64,000 nucleotides of DNA from Prochlorococcus sp. AG-409-B05. Lineage in GTDB: Bacteria > Cyanobacteriota > Cyanobacteriia > PCC-6307 > Cyanobiaceae. The DNA is taken from the NCBI GenBank assembly GCA_003216075.1, contig QCJK01000005.1, forward strand, positions 18,332 to 82,331. The letters run 5' to 3'. The notes under the pieces were generated by a model. That model was not told the DNA's origin. It worked only from the letters and a program-made list of their open reading frames with translations, and did no database searches. Every line of letters begins with the position of its first letter. Position 1 is the stretch's first letter. This document shows positions 16,244 to 25,965 of this stretch, piece after piece. The position numbers and the translations under genes were made by a program.

Positions 16244-18187
16244 ATGACCTCAGAATTGCCAAAACAAAAAACTGACTGGACTATCAAAGACAGCACAGAT
16301 CTCTATAGCCTCGAGAAATGGGGAGACAACTATTTTTCTATTAACGAACTTGGGAATATTGATGTTCATCCCAAAAGAGTAAAAGATGAAAAACTTGACC
16401 TAATGGCACTTGTGAATGAGCTTGAAGGTCGTAATCTCAAACTACCAATTCTCATTCGGTTTAATGACATCCTTGAAGATAGACTTGAACGATTACACAC
16501 CGCATTTGCCAACGCGCTAAAAAAATATGATTATGAAGGGCGCTATTTAGGAGTATTTCCAATAAAATGCAATCAACAACGGCACGTCGTTGAAGAATTA
16601 ATCAGTTGTGGTCGACAATGGAATTTTGGCTTAGAGGCTGGAAGCAAAGCTGAGCTTTTAATAGCTCTATCACTTATTGATGATGCAGAGTCACTCCTGA
16701 TATGTAATGGATATAAAGATCAACGCTATATAGAAACAGCTATCTTAGCTCGTCAACTCGGAAAGCGACCTGTTGTAGTCATAGAACAAGCAGATGAAGT
16801 AGAACGTATCATTACTGCTAGCCAAGAACTTGGAGCAGCTCCCCTAATAGGAATTAGAGCTAAATTATCTAGTCGTAGTAGCGGGCACTGGGGAAGTTCA
16901 ACGGGAGCAACAGCCAAGTTCGGATTATCCGTACCTGACATATTAATAACCGTAGAAAAGCTACAGGCTTCAGGACTCTTAAATGATCTATGTCTACTGC
17001 ATTTTCACATAGGGAGTCAAATAAATGATATTGCCATCATCAAAGATGCATTACAAGAAGCAGGACAAATCTATGTCGAACTCAATCGATTAGGGGCACC
17101 AATGGGTTATCTAGATGTTGGAGGTGGTCTAGGTATTGATTATGATGGCAGTCAAACAGCCACTGGAGCATCTACCAATTACTCCCTCCAAAATTATGCC
17201 AATGATGTAGTCGCAACAACAAAAGAGTGTTGTGAATTTAATAATATAAAAATGCCTACCTTAGTAAGTGAGAGTGGGCGTGCAATTGCTACTCACTTCT
17301 CAGTATTACTCTTTAATATTCTAGGTACTAGCCAAGTACCTTCACAAGTCCCGACACCCTCTCGAAAGGAATGTCTTTCAGTTCGCAATTTGCGTGAAAC
17401 GCTAGATACCATAGAAAATGCCTCAAAAGCATCTGAACTTGATTATTCAAAACTTCAAGAAGGATGGAATGACGCGATCAAATTTAAAGATGATGCTTTT
17501 AATGCATTTAGGCTGGGATATATAGGACTACCTGAAAGAGCTAAAGCCGAACAACTAACATGGGCATGTGCCAAGATTCTGATTGAACAATTATCCACTA
17601 AAGAAAAGGTTCCAGAAGAACTTAAACACTTAAAATCAACTTTAGCAGGAACCTATTATGCAAATCTATCTATTTTTAGATCTGCACCCGACACCTGGGC
17701 AATAGAACAACTCTTTCCAGTAATGCCAATTCACCGATTAAATGAAAGGCCAACACAAATAGGACATTTTGCAGATCTCACTTGCGATTCTGATGGCAAA
17801 TTAGCGCAATTCATTGACAATGGAAATGTCAAATCTTTATTAGAACTTCATGAGTTAAAAGCTAATGAAAAATATGTTATAGGACTATTTTTAGGGGGTG
17901 CTTATCAAGAAGTAATGGGTAACTTTCATAATTTATTTGGTAGTACAAACGCAGTTCATGTCCGTTTTATCCCAGGAGGAGGTTATCAATTAGAGCATGT
18001 AGTAAGAAGCAACACAAAATCAGATGTTTTAAAATTCATGGAGCATGAGCCAGAACAACTTCTTGAGCGATTGCGTATAGCAAGCGAAGTAGCTATACAA
18101 CAAGGAACACTAAAAATAAGTGCTGCCCAGCGACTAATGGAGCATCTGGAAACAAGTATGCATCAAAGTACTTATCTACAAAATTAA
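16244..18187 (+). CDS. speA: Biosynthetic arginine decarboxylase
   Basis: The 647-aa PLP enzyme of the alanine-racemase-like decarboxylase fold makes agmatine from arginine, the first step of polyamine synthesis in cyanobacteria. The PLP lysine lies in GVFPIKCNQQRHVVEEL (about residues 103-119). FHIGSQI (about 253) and the later SESGRAI segment are in place. A C-terminal domain completes the long SpeA form. The stop codon shares TTAA with the stop of alaS on the other strand. Confidence 0.96.
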   Translation: MTSELPKQKTDWTIKDSTDLYSLEKWGDNYFSINELGNIDVHPKRVKDEKLDLMALVNELEGRNLKLPILIRFNDILEDRLERLHTAFANALKKYDYEGRYLGVFPIKCNQQRHVVEELISCGRQWNFGLEAGSKAELLIALSLIDDAESLLICNGYKDQRYIETAILARQLGKRPVVVIEQADEVERIITASQELGAAPLIGIRAKLSSRSSGHWGSSTGATAKFGLSVPDILITVEKLQASGLLNDLCLLHFHIGSQINDIAIIKDALQEAGQIYVELNRLGAPMGYLDVGGGLGIDYDGSQTATGASTNYSLQNYANDVVATTKECCEFNNIKMPTLVSESGRAIATHFSVLLFNILGTSQVPSQVPTPSRKECLSVRNLRETLDTIENASKASELDYSKLQEGWNDAIKFKDDAFNAFRLGYIGLPERAKAEQLTWACAKILIEQLSTKEKVPEELKHLKSTLAGTYYANLSIFRSAPDTWAIEQLFPVMPIHRLNERPTQIGHFADLTCDSDGKLAQFIDNGNVKSLLELHELKANEKYVIGLFLGGAYQEVMGNFHNLFGSTNAVHVRFIPGGGYQLEHVVRSNTKSDVLKFMEHEPEQLLERLRIASEVAIQQGTLKISAAQRLMEHLETSMHQSTYLQN

Positions 18188-20853
18188 GAAGTTGCTAGAG
18201 ATTCTGCAAGCTCACGTCTAGCAAAGTCCAAAGCTTGATTTAAAGCCTTGGCCTCACGTCCACCAGCTTGAGCTAAATTTGCCCTGCCGCCACCACCGCC
18301 GCCACAAAGTTTTGCTATACGTCCAATAAATTTACCTGCTTCCAGCCCACTAGAAATAATGTCCGAACCAAATGCAGCAACAAAAATAACTTTATTTTGG
18401 TTGGTTTCGTCAGGCAAACCTCCAAAAACCACAGCAGCATTTTCACCAAGCTGAACAACAAGATCCTGCGCAACTATTTGAAGTGCATCACCCTCAATAG
18501 CGTCAAGACGTTCTACTAATAATTGACTGCTAGCTATATTCTGCACCTTACCGACTAAAGCTGCAGCCTTGGCAACTGCAAGCTCCTGAAGAGCTTGAGC
18601 AAGATCTTTGTTCTTAGCTTTGATTTCTTCCTGCAAAGACAAAACCCTTTCAACAATCTCAGTAGGTTTAACCTTGAAGCGCTCACTTAACTCTTTGACG
18701 ACAACATCTCTCTCCTGCAAATAATCTAATATCGCTGGACCTGCAACAGCCTCGATTCGACGCACACCAGCCGCAATACCAACTTCACTTACAATTTTAA
18801 AAGCCCCTATCTCGGCTGTGTTGCCTACATGTGTGCCTCCACAGAGCTCCATCGAAATACCAGGGACATCCACAACTCGAACCTGATCGCCATATTTTTC
18901 TCCAAACATGGCAATCGCACCAGCACTTTTAGCATCCTCTATTGACATTTCTTGTGTAGATAGAGCATGAGCCTCAACAATCCATTGATTGATTAAAGTC
19001 TCAATCTGATTTATCTCAACAGACTTGACCGGATATGGAGAATGAAAATCAAAACGTAATCGATCAAAATTCACTAATGATCCAGCCTGACTAATGTTTG
19101 GATCAATAATCTGCTTCAGAGCTGACTGTAAGAGATGAGTAGACGTATGATTAATCCTGGCTCTTGCACGAGCAACACGATCAACATGAACCTCAACCAC
19201 ATCACCTACGTTTAAAACACCTTCTTTGATATGACCCATGTGAACAAATACACCTTTATTCCTAACTACAGCATCAATCTGAACAACACATTGATCATGT
19301 ACTACTACACCTCGATCACCAATTTGCCCCCCCCCTTCACCATAAAATGATGTACTGTCGAGCACTAATTGAATTATATCTCCATCCACTGCCTGCAAAA
19401 CAGATTTGCCCTTGACAAAAAGAGCTTGGACTTGACTCTTTGTTTCTAATGCCTCATAACCTAGGAAATCAGTATTAGCAATACTTGTAGTAATTTTATC
19501 AATCGAATCCTGCAAAGTAAGATCAATGCTTACAGTAGCTGCTTTTGCTCGTTGTCTCTGGGCTTCCATTGCTTTCTCAAAAGCCTCTAAATCAACACTT
19601 AAACCATTTTCCTGAGCAATTTCCTGAGTCAATTCTATAGGAAAACCATAAGTATCATAGAGCTCAAATGCTTGATTACCGGTAATTTCCTTTGGCTTAC
19701 TTTGAAGTACATCAACTAACAACTTCTCACCACGTTCCAGCGTAGTCAAAAAACGAGCCTCCTCTCTTTCAAGTTCCTGAAGGATTAAATCATGTCGTTC
19801 AGATAACTGTGGATAGGCAACTTTCATCAACTTAATTGCCGCTTCACCCATATCAACTAAAAAAGGTCGACAAATACCAAGAGATCGACCATGACGAACC
19901 ATGCGCCGCAATAGACGTCGCAAGACATATCCGCGACCCAAATTATTTGCAGTTACCCCATCACAAATCAATTGAGTTACTGCCCGGCTATGATCACCTA
20001 TTACTTTGAGAGAAATTTGACCCTTCTTATCTAATTGCAGATAATCAACTTTTGCTATAGAAGCCGCAGTTTTTACAAGAGGAAAAATAAGATCCGTTTC
20101 ATAGTTATTTGGTACTTTTTGCAAAATTTGTGCCATTCGTTCTAAACCCATACCTGTATCGATATTGCATTTATCTAAAGGCTGCAGTACACCATCAATA
20201 TCACGGTTGTACTGCATAAAAACAAGGTTATAAAACTCGATAAACCGAGTATCATCCTCCAAGTTAATTGGCTCATTCAAAAGTTCAGGCTTGAAGTCGT
20301 AATAGATCTCAGAACAAGGTCCACAGGGTCCAGTTGGTCCCGCAGACCAAAAATTATCAGCCTCATCCATACGAATAATTCGACTCGGTTCCACTCCAAC
20401 CAAATCTCGCCATATCTCCTCTGATTCATCATCCTCTCGAAAAATACTTACTACCAAATTCTTGGGATCAAGTCGATAAACGTCTGTACTCAGTTCCCAG
20501 GCCCATTGAATAGCCTCTTTTTTAAAATAATCACCAAAAGAAAAATTTCCCAGCATTTCAAAAAAAGTGTGATGCCGAGCAGTGTGGCCCACATTCTCAA
20601 TATCATTTGTACGAATACATTTCTGACTAGTTGTAGCTCTAGGTGCTGGAGGCTTTTCTTGTCCTAAAAAAATAGGTTTAAAAGGCAACATACCAGCGAT
20701 TGTGAGTAGCACCGTAGGGTCCTGAGGCACCAACGATGCACTTGGAAGAACTAAATGACCTCGATCCTGAAAGAACTCCAAAAAAGCATTTCGAATCTGT
20801 TCACCTGTGACAGGCTGCGAGGAACTGAACACAGATAATCGCTCAACGGCCAT
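18184..20853 (-). CDS. alaS: Alanyl-tRNA synthetase
   Basis: The 889-aa class II synthetase is full length. The N-terminal catalytic core includes the motif 2 region RATTSQKCIRTND. The editing domain has HTSTHLL and CGGTHV, which hold the zinc ion. The C-terminal Gly-rich C-Ala domain ends in GGGGGGRANLAQAGG. An unbroken run of nine C (coding strand G9) at 19327-19335 encodes part of GEGGGQIGD, unusual in this AT-rich genome and prone to slippage. A hairpin (20940-20977) lies 87-124 nt upstream of the start. The stop overlaps that of speA. Confidence 0.97.
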   Translation of the reverse strand: MAVERLSVFSSSQPVTGEQIRNAFLEFFQDRGHLVLPSASLVPQDPTVLLTIAGMLPFKPIFLGQEKPPAPRATTSQKCIRTNDIENVGHTARHHTFFEMLGNFSFGDYFKKEAIQWAWELSTDVYRLDPKNLVVSIFREDDESEEIWRDLVGVEPSRIIRMDEADNFWSAGPTGPCGPCSEIYYDFKPELLNEPINLEDDTRFIEFYNLVFMQYNRDIDGVLQPLDKCNIDTGMGLERMAQILQKVPNNYETDLIFPLVKTAASIAKVDYLQLDKKGQISLKVIGDHSRAVTQLICDGVTANNLGRGYVLRRLLRRMVRHGRSLGICRPFLVDMGEAAIKLMKVAYPQLSERHDLILQELEREEARFLTTLERGEKLLVDVLQSKPKEITGNQAFELYDTYGFPIELTQEIAQENGLSVDLEAFEKAMEAQRQRAKAATVSIDLTLQDSIDKITTSIANTDFLGYEALETKSQVQALFVKGKSVLQAVDGDIIQLVLDSTSFYGEGGGQIGDRGVVVHDQCVVQIDAVVRNKGVFVHMGHIKEGVLNVGDVVEVHVDRVARARARINHTSTHLLQSALKQIIDPNISQAGSLVNFDRLRFDFHSPYPVKSVEINQIETLINQWIVEAHALSTQEMSIEDAKSAGAIAMFGEKYGDQVRVVDVPGISMELCGGTHVGNTAEIGAFKIVSEVGIAAGVRRIEAVAGPAILDYLQERDVVVKELSERFKVKPTEIVERVLSLQEEIKAKNKDLAQALQELAVAKAAALVGKVQNIASSQLLVERLDAIEGDALQIVAQDLVVQLGENAAVVFGGLPDETNQNKVIFVAAFGSDIISSGLEAGKFIGRIAKLCGGGGGGRANLAQAGGREAKALNQALDFARRELAESLATS

Positions 20854-20939
20854 AAGAGAAATGGGCGTTAAAAAAAGCTCCGATAATCATTATGGCCTTC
20901 AAAAATCCAAAAATTGACTAATCATTATATCAATATCAA

Positions 20940-20977
20940 AAATTCCTGTCCAACTCCTAAGACTAGGACAGGAATTT
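20940..20977. other. Strong hairpin displaying a CTCCT loop, in the alaS-SNF2 gap
   Basis: A 12-bp perfect stem: AAATTCCTGTCC (20940-20951) and GGACAGGAATTT (20966-20977), with the 14-nt loop AACTCCTAAGACTA on the plus strand. The surrounding 377-nt gap (20854-21230) separates divergent genes, so an ordinary terminator is not expected. It may be a small RNA, or a leader element of alaS when read from the minus strand. A 25-codon frame at 21020-21096 is too weak to call. Nothing else is seen in the gap. Confidence 0.45.
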
Positions 20978-21230
20978 ATCCAATTCGCAGAAATTACTTC
21001 AATTCTACAAAAAATTCCCATGAAAGCCCTTTTAAGATTATTTCTAGTCTTTGTAAGTGGGAAATTAATGTTAAAGAGCTATTCAATCAAAGAATAATCC
21101 ACTAAGAGTAGTATAGGGATAGAATCAATTCGCCATCATTGGCTCTTGAACTTATCTGAATTGTGTCACTGCCCATCAGTGGCATGTTTCAACTTCAAAA
21201 GAGCAAGATCATGATTTCTGCGTAGCGGCC

Positions 21231-24200
21231 ATGAGTCTGCTGCACGCCACCTGGCTTCCAGCCATTCGTTCGCCTACGAGTTCGGGCAGACCAGCCCTTC
21301 TCGTATGGGCCGATACATGGAGAGTTGCTACTCCTTCTGGTCCAGGAAGTACGCCTGCTATACACCCATTTACTCTTAATCCAAAAGAACTTCGAAAATG
21401 GCTAAAGCAAAAAGAACTACTTCCTGAAGGCATTATTGATGCTACTGCTTGTTTAACTCTTCCAAGCAGAGCTACAAGTATCAGAAAGCAAAAACACCCG
21501 GCTAAAACACTTAATGATAACAACAGTCATTTATTCGATCACGAATGGACTGGCCTACCATTACAAGCAGGTGAGCCCATTCCCAAACAATGCGAATGGT
21601 GGCCATGGCAAGTCCAAGGCTTAGCGATCGAACCAAGTGAAGCAACAATCTGGCTGTCCAAACTTCCTCTATCAGGTAAACACTTAGATCTAGGTGATGA
21701 ACTGAGATGGTGGAGTCATTTACAACGATGGGCACTAAGTTTGGTTGCTCGAGGTCGATGGCTACCACAAGTCGAATTAAGTAAAGGAGAAGGCTATCCC
21801 CACAGAGCACGTTGGGTTCCACTCCTCAATCGAGAGGATGATCGCCGTCGACTCGAAGAATTAGCTATTAGGTTACCTCTGGTAGCAACCTGTGCACTAC
21901 CTTGGCGAGAGCCAATGGGAAGAAGAAGCAATCGAACAACTCGTTTAAGACCTGAAGCCATGAAAGCCTCTAACCCAGTTGCTTCATGTAGACCAAGAAG
22001 TGGACGTCTTCGAGTTGCAAGTCTCTTAGAAGAACTTGTAGATGCACAATTACGTCAAGGTTTTAAACCAAGCACGGAAGGGCTAGATCCCCTACTAACT
22101 ACTTGGCAAGAAGCACTTGGCTCAGAAACAGGCGTGATTCACCTGGCAGATGACGAAGTCAAACGACTCACTACTGCTAGTAATCACTGGAGAGAAAGTG
22201 TTGCGGGCAATGTGGCTGCAGCTAGAGCATGTCTAGAACTATTTACCCCAAAAGATGGAGACGAACTTTGGGAATTACGTTTTGCATTACAAGCTGAGGC
22301 TGATCCAACACTCAAAGTTCCTGCTTCTTCAGCTTGGGCTGCTGGCTCAGAAAATCTGCAACTTGGCGAAATTAGAGTAGAGCATCCTGGAGAAGCACTA
22401 TTAGAAGGACTCGGGCGAGCTCTAACTGTCTTTCAACCACTTGAAAGAGGACTAGATAATCCAACACCCGAATCTATGGAGCTTACTCCAGCAGAAGCTT
22501 TTGTCTTAGTACGAACAGCGGCAACTCAACTCAGAGATATTGGAGTTGGGGTAGAACTACCACTCAGTCTCTCTGGCGGTTTAGCCAGTAGGCTTGGTCT
22601 TGAAATCACAGCTGAACTATCAGACAAATCACAAGGATTTACTCTTGGCGAAAATCTTGCGTGGAAATGGGAGCTAATGATTGGTGGTGTGACTTTGACG
22701 CTTAAAGAGCTAGAACTGCTTGCAGGAAAAAGAAGTCCACTTGTTCGTCATAAAGGTGCTTGGATCGAATTACGACCAAACGATCTAAAAAATGCAGAAA
22801 AATTCTGCAGCATTAATGTCGATCTTAGCCTAGATGATGCATTAAGACTTACTGCTACAGAAGGTGAGTTACTGATGCGCCTACCTGTACACCGCTTTAA
22901 TGCTGGTCCAAGACTTCAAACCGTTTTAGAGCAATACCATCAACAAAAAGCACCAGATCCATTACCTGCACCAGATGGATTTATAGGTCAATTAAGACCT
23001 TACCAAGAACGAGGGCTTGGCTGGCTTGCCTTCCTTCATCGTTTCGATCAAGGAGCTTGCTTGGCTGATGACATGGGACTTGGGAAAACCATCCAGCTTC
23101 TAGCCTTCCTACAACACCTCAAAATAGAAAAAGAGCTCAAACGATCTGTATTATTAATTGCCCCAACATCTGTCTTAACCAACTGGAAACGAGAAGCTCG
23201 ATCATTTACTCCTGAATTAAAAGTAAAAGAACATTATGGACCTAAGCGGCCTTCAACGTTAGCTGAGCTAAAACAATCCTTAACCCAGGTAGATCTTGTT
23301 TTGACTAGTTATGGATTAATACAACGAGATATAGAACTATTAGAAAATATAGATTGGCAAGGAATAGTAATTGATGAAGCTCAGGCAATTAAAAATCCAA
23401 ATGCAAAGCAAAGTCAAGCAACACGAGACATAGCAAAACCTGGCAAATCGAATCGATTCCGAATTGCACTCACAGGAACACCCGTCGAAAATCGCGTAAG
23501 TGAATTGTGGGCATTGATGGATTTTCTTAATCCTAAAGTGCTTGGCAAGGAAGACTTTTTTCACCAACGCTATCGACTACCAATTGAAAGATATGGAGAT
23601 ATGTCTTCCTTAAAAGATTTAAAAGCCCGTGTTAGCCCTTTTATTCTTCGAAGACTTAAAACAGACAAACTAATAATTTCAGACCTACCAGAAAAGGTAG
23701 AACTTAGCGAATGGGTTGGCCTAAGCAATGAGCAAAAAGTGCTATATAACAAGGCTGTTGAAGAAACATTAGACGCAGTCGCTACAGCTCCACATGGTCA
23801 ACGCCATGGAAAAATACTAGGGCTTTTAACTCGTCTCAAACAAATTTGCAACCATCCTGCACTTGCACTAAAAGAACGTGAAATTGACGAAAACTTTGTT
23901 TCTAGATCTTCAAAAATACTGCGATTAGAAGAAATCCTTGAAGAAATCATAGAAGCTGGAGATCGTGCATTACTTTTTACTCAATTCGCTGAATGGGGAC
24001 ATCTACTGAAGGCATATTTACAAGCAAGATGGAGATCTGAAGTGCCATTCTTAAATGGCAGTACAAGAAAAAACGATAGGCAAGCAATGGTAGATCGATT
24101 TCAAGAAGATCCACGAGGGCCCCAATTGTTTTTGTTGTCGCTAAAGGCTGGAGGTGTGGGGCTGAATCTCACTCGTGCAAGTCACGTATTTCATATTGAT

Positions 24201-24437
24201 CGTTGGTGGAATCCAGCTGTTGAGAATCAAGCAACTGATCGGGCTTATCGCATTGGGCAAAACAACAGAGTAATGGTTCATAAGTTCATTACAAGTGGTT
24301 CAGTTGAAGAGAAAATCGCTCAGATGATTCAAAAAAAAGCGCGCCTTGCCGAAGATATAATTGGTTCAGGAGAAGACTGGCTCGGAAATCTTGGGGTCAA
24401 TCAATTACGTGAATTAGTTGCCTTAGAGGACAATTAA
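21231..24437 (+). CDS. SNF2/SWI2-family DNA-dependent ATPase (HepA-type) with SNF2-associated N-terminus
   Basis: The 1068-aa protein has two parts. The N-terminal about 550 residues match the bacterial SNF2-associated region, rich in Leu, Glu and Trp. The C-terminal half is a complete SNF2 motor: LADDMGLGKTIQ (Walker A, about residue 610), VIDEAQAIKNP (DEAQ box, about 712), ALTGTPVENRVSELW (about 748), and GGVGLNLTRASH to DRAYRIGQ (about 975-1005). These enzymes translocate on double-stranded DNA and remodel protein-DNA complexes or forks. The SWIM zinc-finger gene follows after 13 nt and a MEKHLA gene overlaps that one, so the three form an operon. The start at ATG 21231 is the first in frame. 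Confidence 0.92.
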   Translation: MSLLHATWLPAIRSPTSSGRPALLVWADTWRVATPSGPGSTPAIHPFTLNPKELRKWLKQKELLPEGIIDATACLTLPSRATSIRKQKHPAKTLNDNNSHLFDHEWTGLPLQAGEPIPKQCEWWPWQVQGLAIEPSEATIWLSKLPLSGKHLDLGDELRWWSHLQRWALSLVARGRWLPQVELSKGEGYPHRARWVPLLNREDDRRRLEELAIRLPLVATCALPWREPMGRRSNRTTRLRPEAMKASNPVASCRPRSGRLRVASLLEELVDAQLRQGFKPSTEGLDPLLTTWQEALGSETGVIHLADDEVKRLTTASNHWRESVAGNVAAARACLELFTPKDGDELWELRFALQAEADPTLKVPASSAWAAGSENLQLGEIRVEHPGEALLEGLGRALTVFQPLERGLDNPTPESMELTPAEAFVLVRTAATQLRDIGVGVELPLSLSGGLASRLGLEITAELSDKSQGFTLGENLAWKWELMIGGVTLTLKELELLAGKRSPLVRHKGAWIELRPNDLKNAEKFCSINVDLSLDDALRLTATEGELLMRLPVHRFNAGPRLQTVLEQYHQQKAPDPLPAPDGFIGQLRPYQERGLGWLAFLHRFDQGACLADDMGLGKTIQLLAFLQHLKIEKELKRSVLLIAPTSVLTNWKREARSFTPELKVKEHYGPKRPSTLAELKQSLTQVDLVLTSYGLIQRDIELLENIDWQGIVIDEAQAIKNPNAKQSQATRDIAKPGKSNRFRIALTGTPVENRVSELWALMDFLNPKVLGKEDFFHQRYRLPIERYGDMSSLKDLKARVSPFILRRLKTDKLIISDLPEKVELSEWVGLSNEQKVLYNKAVEETLDAVATAPHGQRHGKILGLLTRLKQICNHPALALKEREIDENFVSRSSKILRLEEILEEIIEAGDRALLFTQFAEWGHLLKAYLQARWRSEVPFLNGSTRKNDRQAMVDRFQEDPRGPQLFLLSLKAGGVGLNLTRASHVFHIDRWWNPAVENQATDRAYRIGQNNRVMVHKFITSGSVEEKIAQMIQKKARLAEDIIGSGEDWLGNLGVNQLRELVALEDN

Positions 24438-24450
24438 AAGGAATCAAAGC

Positions 24451-25344
24451 ATGACAAATAGACCAGCTGACAATACTCCAAGCATGACAACAGCCTTAAG
24501 CGATAAAGGATTAAGTGATCAACCTTGGTGGGTAGAGCAATGGATGGAATTAATCAATTCCTATCGTTTCAAAAAAAGACTTGAACGGGCTTGGACCTAC
24601 GCAAGAGAAGGAAACGTAACTTCAATCCGATTCGAAGGACGTAGAGTTCATGCTCGCGTACAAGGCACCGACGAAGATCCATATAAAGTCAAGCTTTGGC
24701 TAGATGTTCTTAATGATGAAGACTGGGGATATGTTCTCGAAGCCTTAACCCAAAAAGCACGCTGGTCAGCTCAATTATTAGCTGGAATCATGCCTGCAGA
24801 TATTGAAAGAGCATTCGCTGCCAGTGGGCGACGTCTATTCCCTTTCAAACTGCAAGAAGTACGGAGCGAATGCAATTGTCCTGACAAGGCTAATCCCTGC
24901 AAACACATCAGCGCAATATATTTTCTTATGGGTGATCGCTTTAGCGAAGATCCATTTGTGTTGTTTCAACTCAGAGGTCGTAGTCGAAGTAAATTACTAG
25001 CAGATCTAGCAGAACAAAGGCGTGAAGTCTTAGCAGCGATTGCAAATAAAATTTCAAAAGAAAACGAAAATCCCAATGTCAACCATGTCCAACCAGTTCC
25101 ACCTCATCCGTCAGTAGTTGATCCAAGCCTTTGGTGGCAATATGAAGGAAATCTTGATTCAGATCTAGTTGTTATAACGCCTGCGATGGAAGGAGATACT
25201 GGACTAGATTCTGCTGGCGATCTTCCTTTAGCAGAAGAGCCACGTTTTCCAGCTGCCCGTCAAAATTTTCTTAACCACTTGCATGAACAAGGTAAAACGC
25301 TAGCGCAACAAGCAATGATACAAGCAATGTCAGCTGGTGAATGA
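24451..25344 (+). CDS. SWIM zinc-finger protein, partner of the SNF2 ATPase
   Basis: The 297-aa protein has a central SWIM zinc finger, C-x-C-x6-C-x-H, in ECNCPDKANPCKHISAIYF with C141, C143, C150 and H152. An N-terminal helical domain starts SDQPWWVEQWMELINSYRFK and a Pro/Ser linker (about 205-225) leads to an acidic C-terminus. SWIM fingers bind DNA or proteins. In many bacteria a SWIM gene sits beside a SNF2 gene, and here the gap is 13 nt with a clear AAAGGAA ribosome site, so the two probably act as one complex. The exact substrate is unknown. Confidence 0.85.
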   Translation: MTNRPADNTPSMTTALSDKGLSDQPWWVEQWMELINSYRFKKRLERAWTYAREGNVTSIRFEGRRVHARVQGTDEDPYKVKLWLDVLNDEDWGYVLEALTQKARWSAQLLAGIMPADIERAFAASGRRLFPFKLQEVRSECNCPDKANPCKHISAIYFLMGDRFSEDPFVLFQLRGRSRSKLLADLAEQRREVLAAIANKISKENENPNVNHVQPVPPHPSVVDPSLWWQYEGNLDSDLVVITPAMEGDTGLDSAGDLPLAEEPRFPAARQNFLNHLHEQGKTLAQQAMIQAMSAGE

Positions 25345-25813
25345 ATTCCCATGGCTTAAAAAAAAGCCATTAAAATTAGTACGTCTACTTTTATCCTCAT
25401 ATCACTATGCCTATGGTGAACATCTCCTAGGAAACAAAGTAATTGGTACTTCCAATCTACAATTTGGACACTTACTGTTCAATATGTCCAACCCAGTCAT
25501 GGCACATGATGCCAAAGATGATCCCTGTTTAAATTATGTAAATGCAAAAGCACTTGAACTTTGGCATAGGTCATGGAATGAAATGATTGGCATGCCATCT
25601 AAACTGACTGCACCTAAAAAGGAACGTCAAAAACGACAAAACGATTTAAATAAAGTCAATACAGAGAATCCTATTCAGAATTACCAAGGGATCAGAATCA
25701 ACAGTAAAGGGGAACTTTTTTGTATTAGTAATGCACGAATATGGACAATCTTTAATGAGAAAGGTCACCCATGTGGACAAGCGGCAACTTTTACGAATTG
25801 GTGGTCAATTTGA
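25337..25813 (+). CDS. MEKHLA-domain (PAS-like) protein
   Basis: The 158-aa protein starts at GTG 25337, inside the end of the SWIM gene (8-nt overlap), so translation is coupled. The MEKHLA signature is clear: SNPVMAHDAKDDPCLNYVN (about residues 51-69), ALELWHRSWNEMIGMPSKLT (about 72-91), NYQGIRINSKGELFCISNARIW and GQAATFTNWW at the C-terminus. MEKHLA is a PAS-related fold, best known at the C-terminus of plant HD-ZIP III factors and as a stand-alone protein in cyanobacteria; its ligand is unknown. Its coupling to a chromatin-type ATPase pair may be functional or only positional. Confidence 0.8.
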   Translation: MNEFPWLKKKPLKLVRLLLSSYHYAYGEHLLGNKVIGTSNLQFGHLLFNMSNPVMAHDAKDDPCLNYVNAKALELWHRSWNEMIGMPSKLTAPKKERQKRQNDLNKVNTENPIQNYQGIRINSKGELFCISNARIWTIFNEKGHPCGQAATFTNWWSI

Positions 25814-25965
25814 AAAACTAAACAAAAAATTGTCGATAATGAATGCCAAGCTGGATTTTCAGCAAGAGCAATAAATAAACAATATTTATAAAACTATTCT
25901 AATTCAGGAAATGAAGTGCCCTCAAGATTGAAAACTCCCCGTAAAATCCGATAAACAGGAGTGAC

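Noticed and set aside
21209..21822. Two minus-strand ORFs of about 100 aa
   Set aside because: Antisense to the SNF2 gene start, no family, Leu/Val-rich shadow composition.
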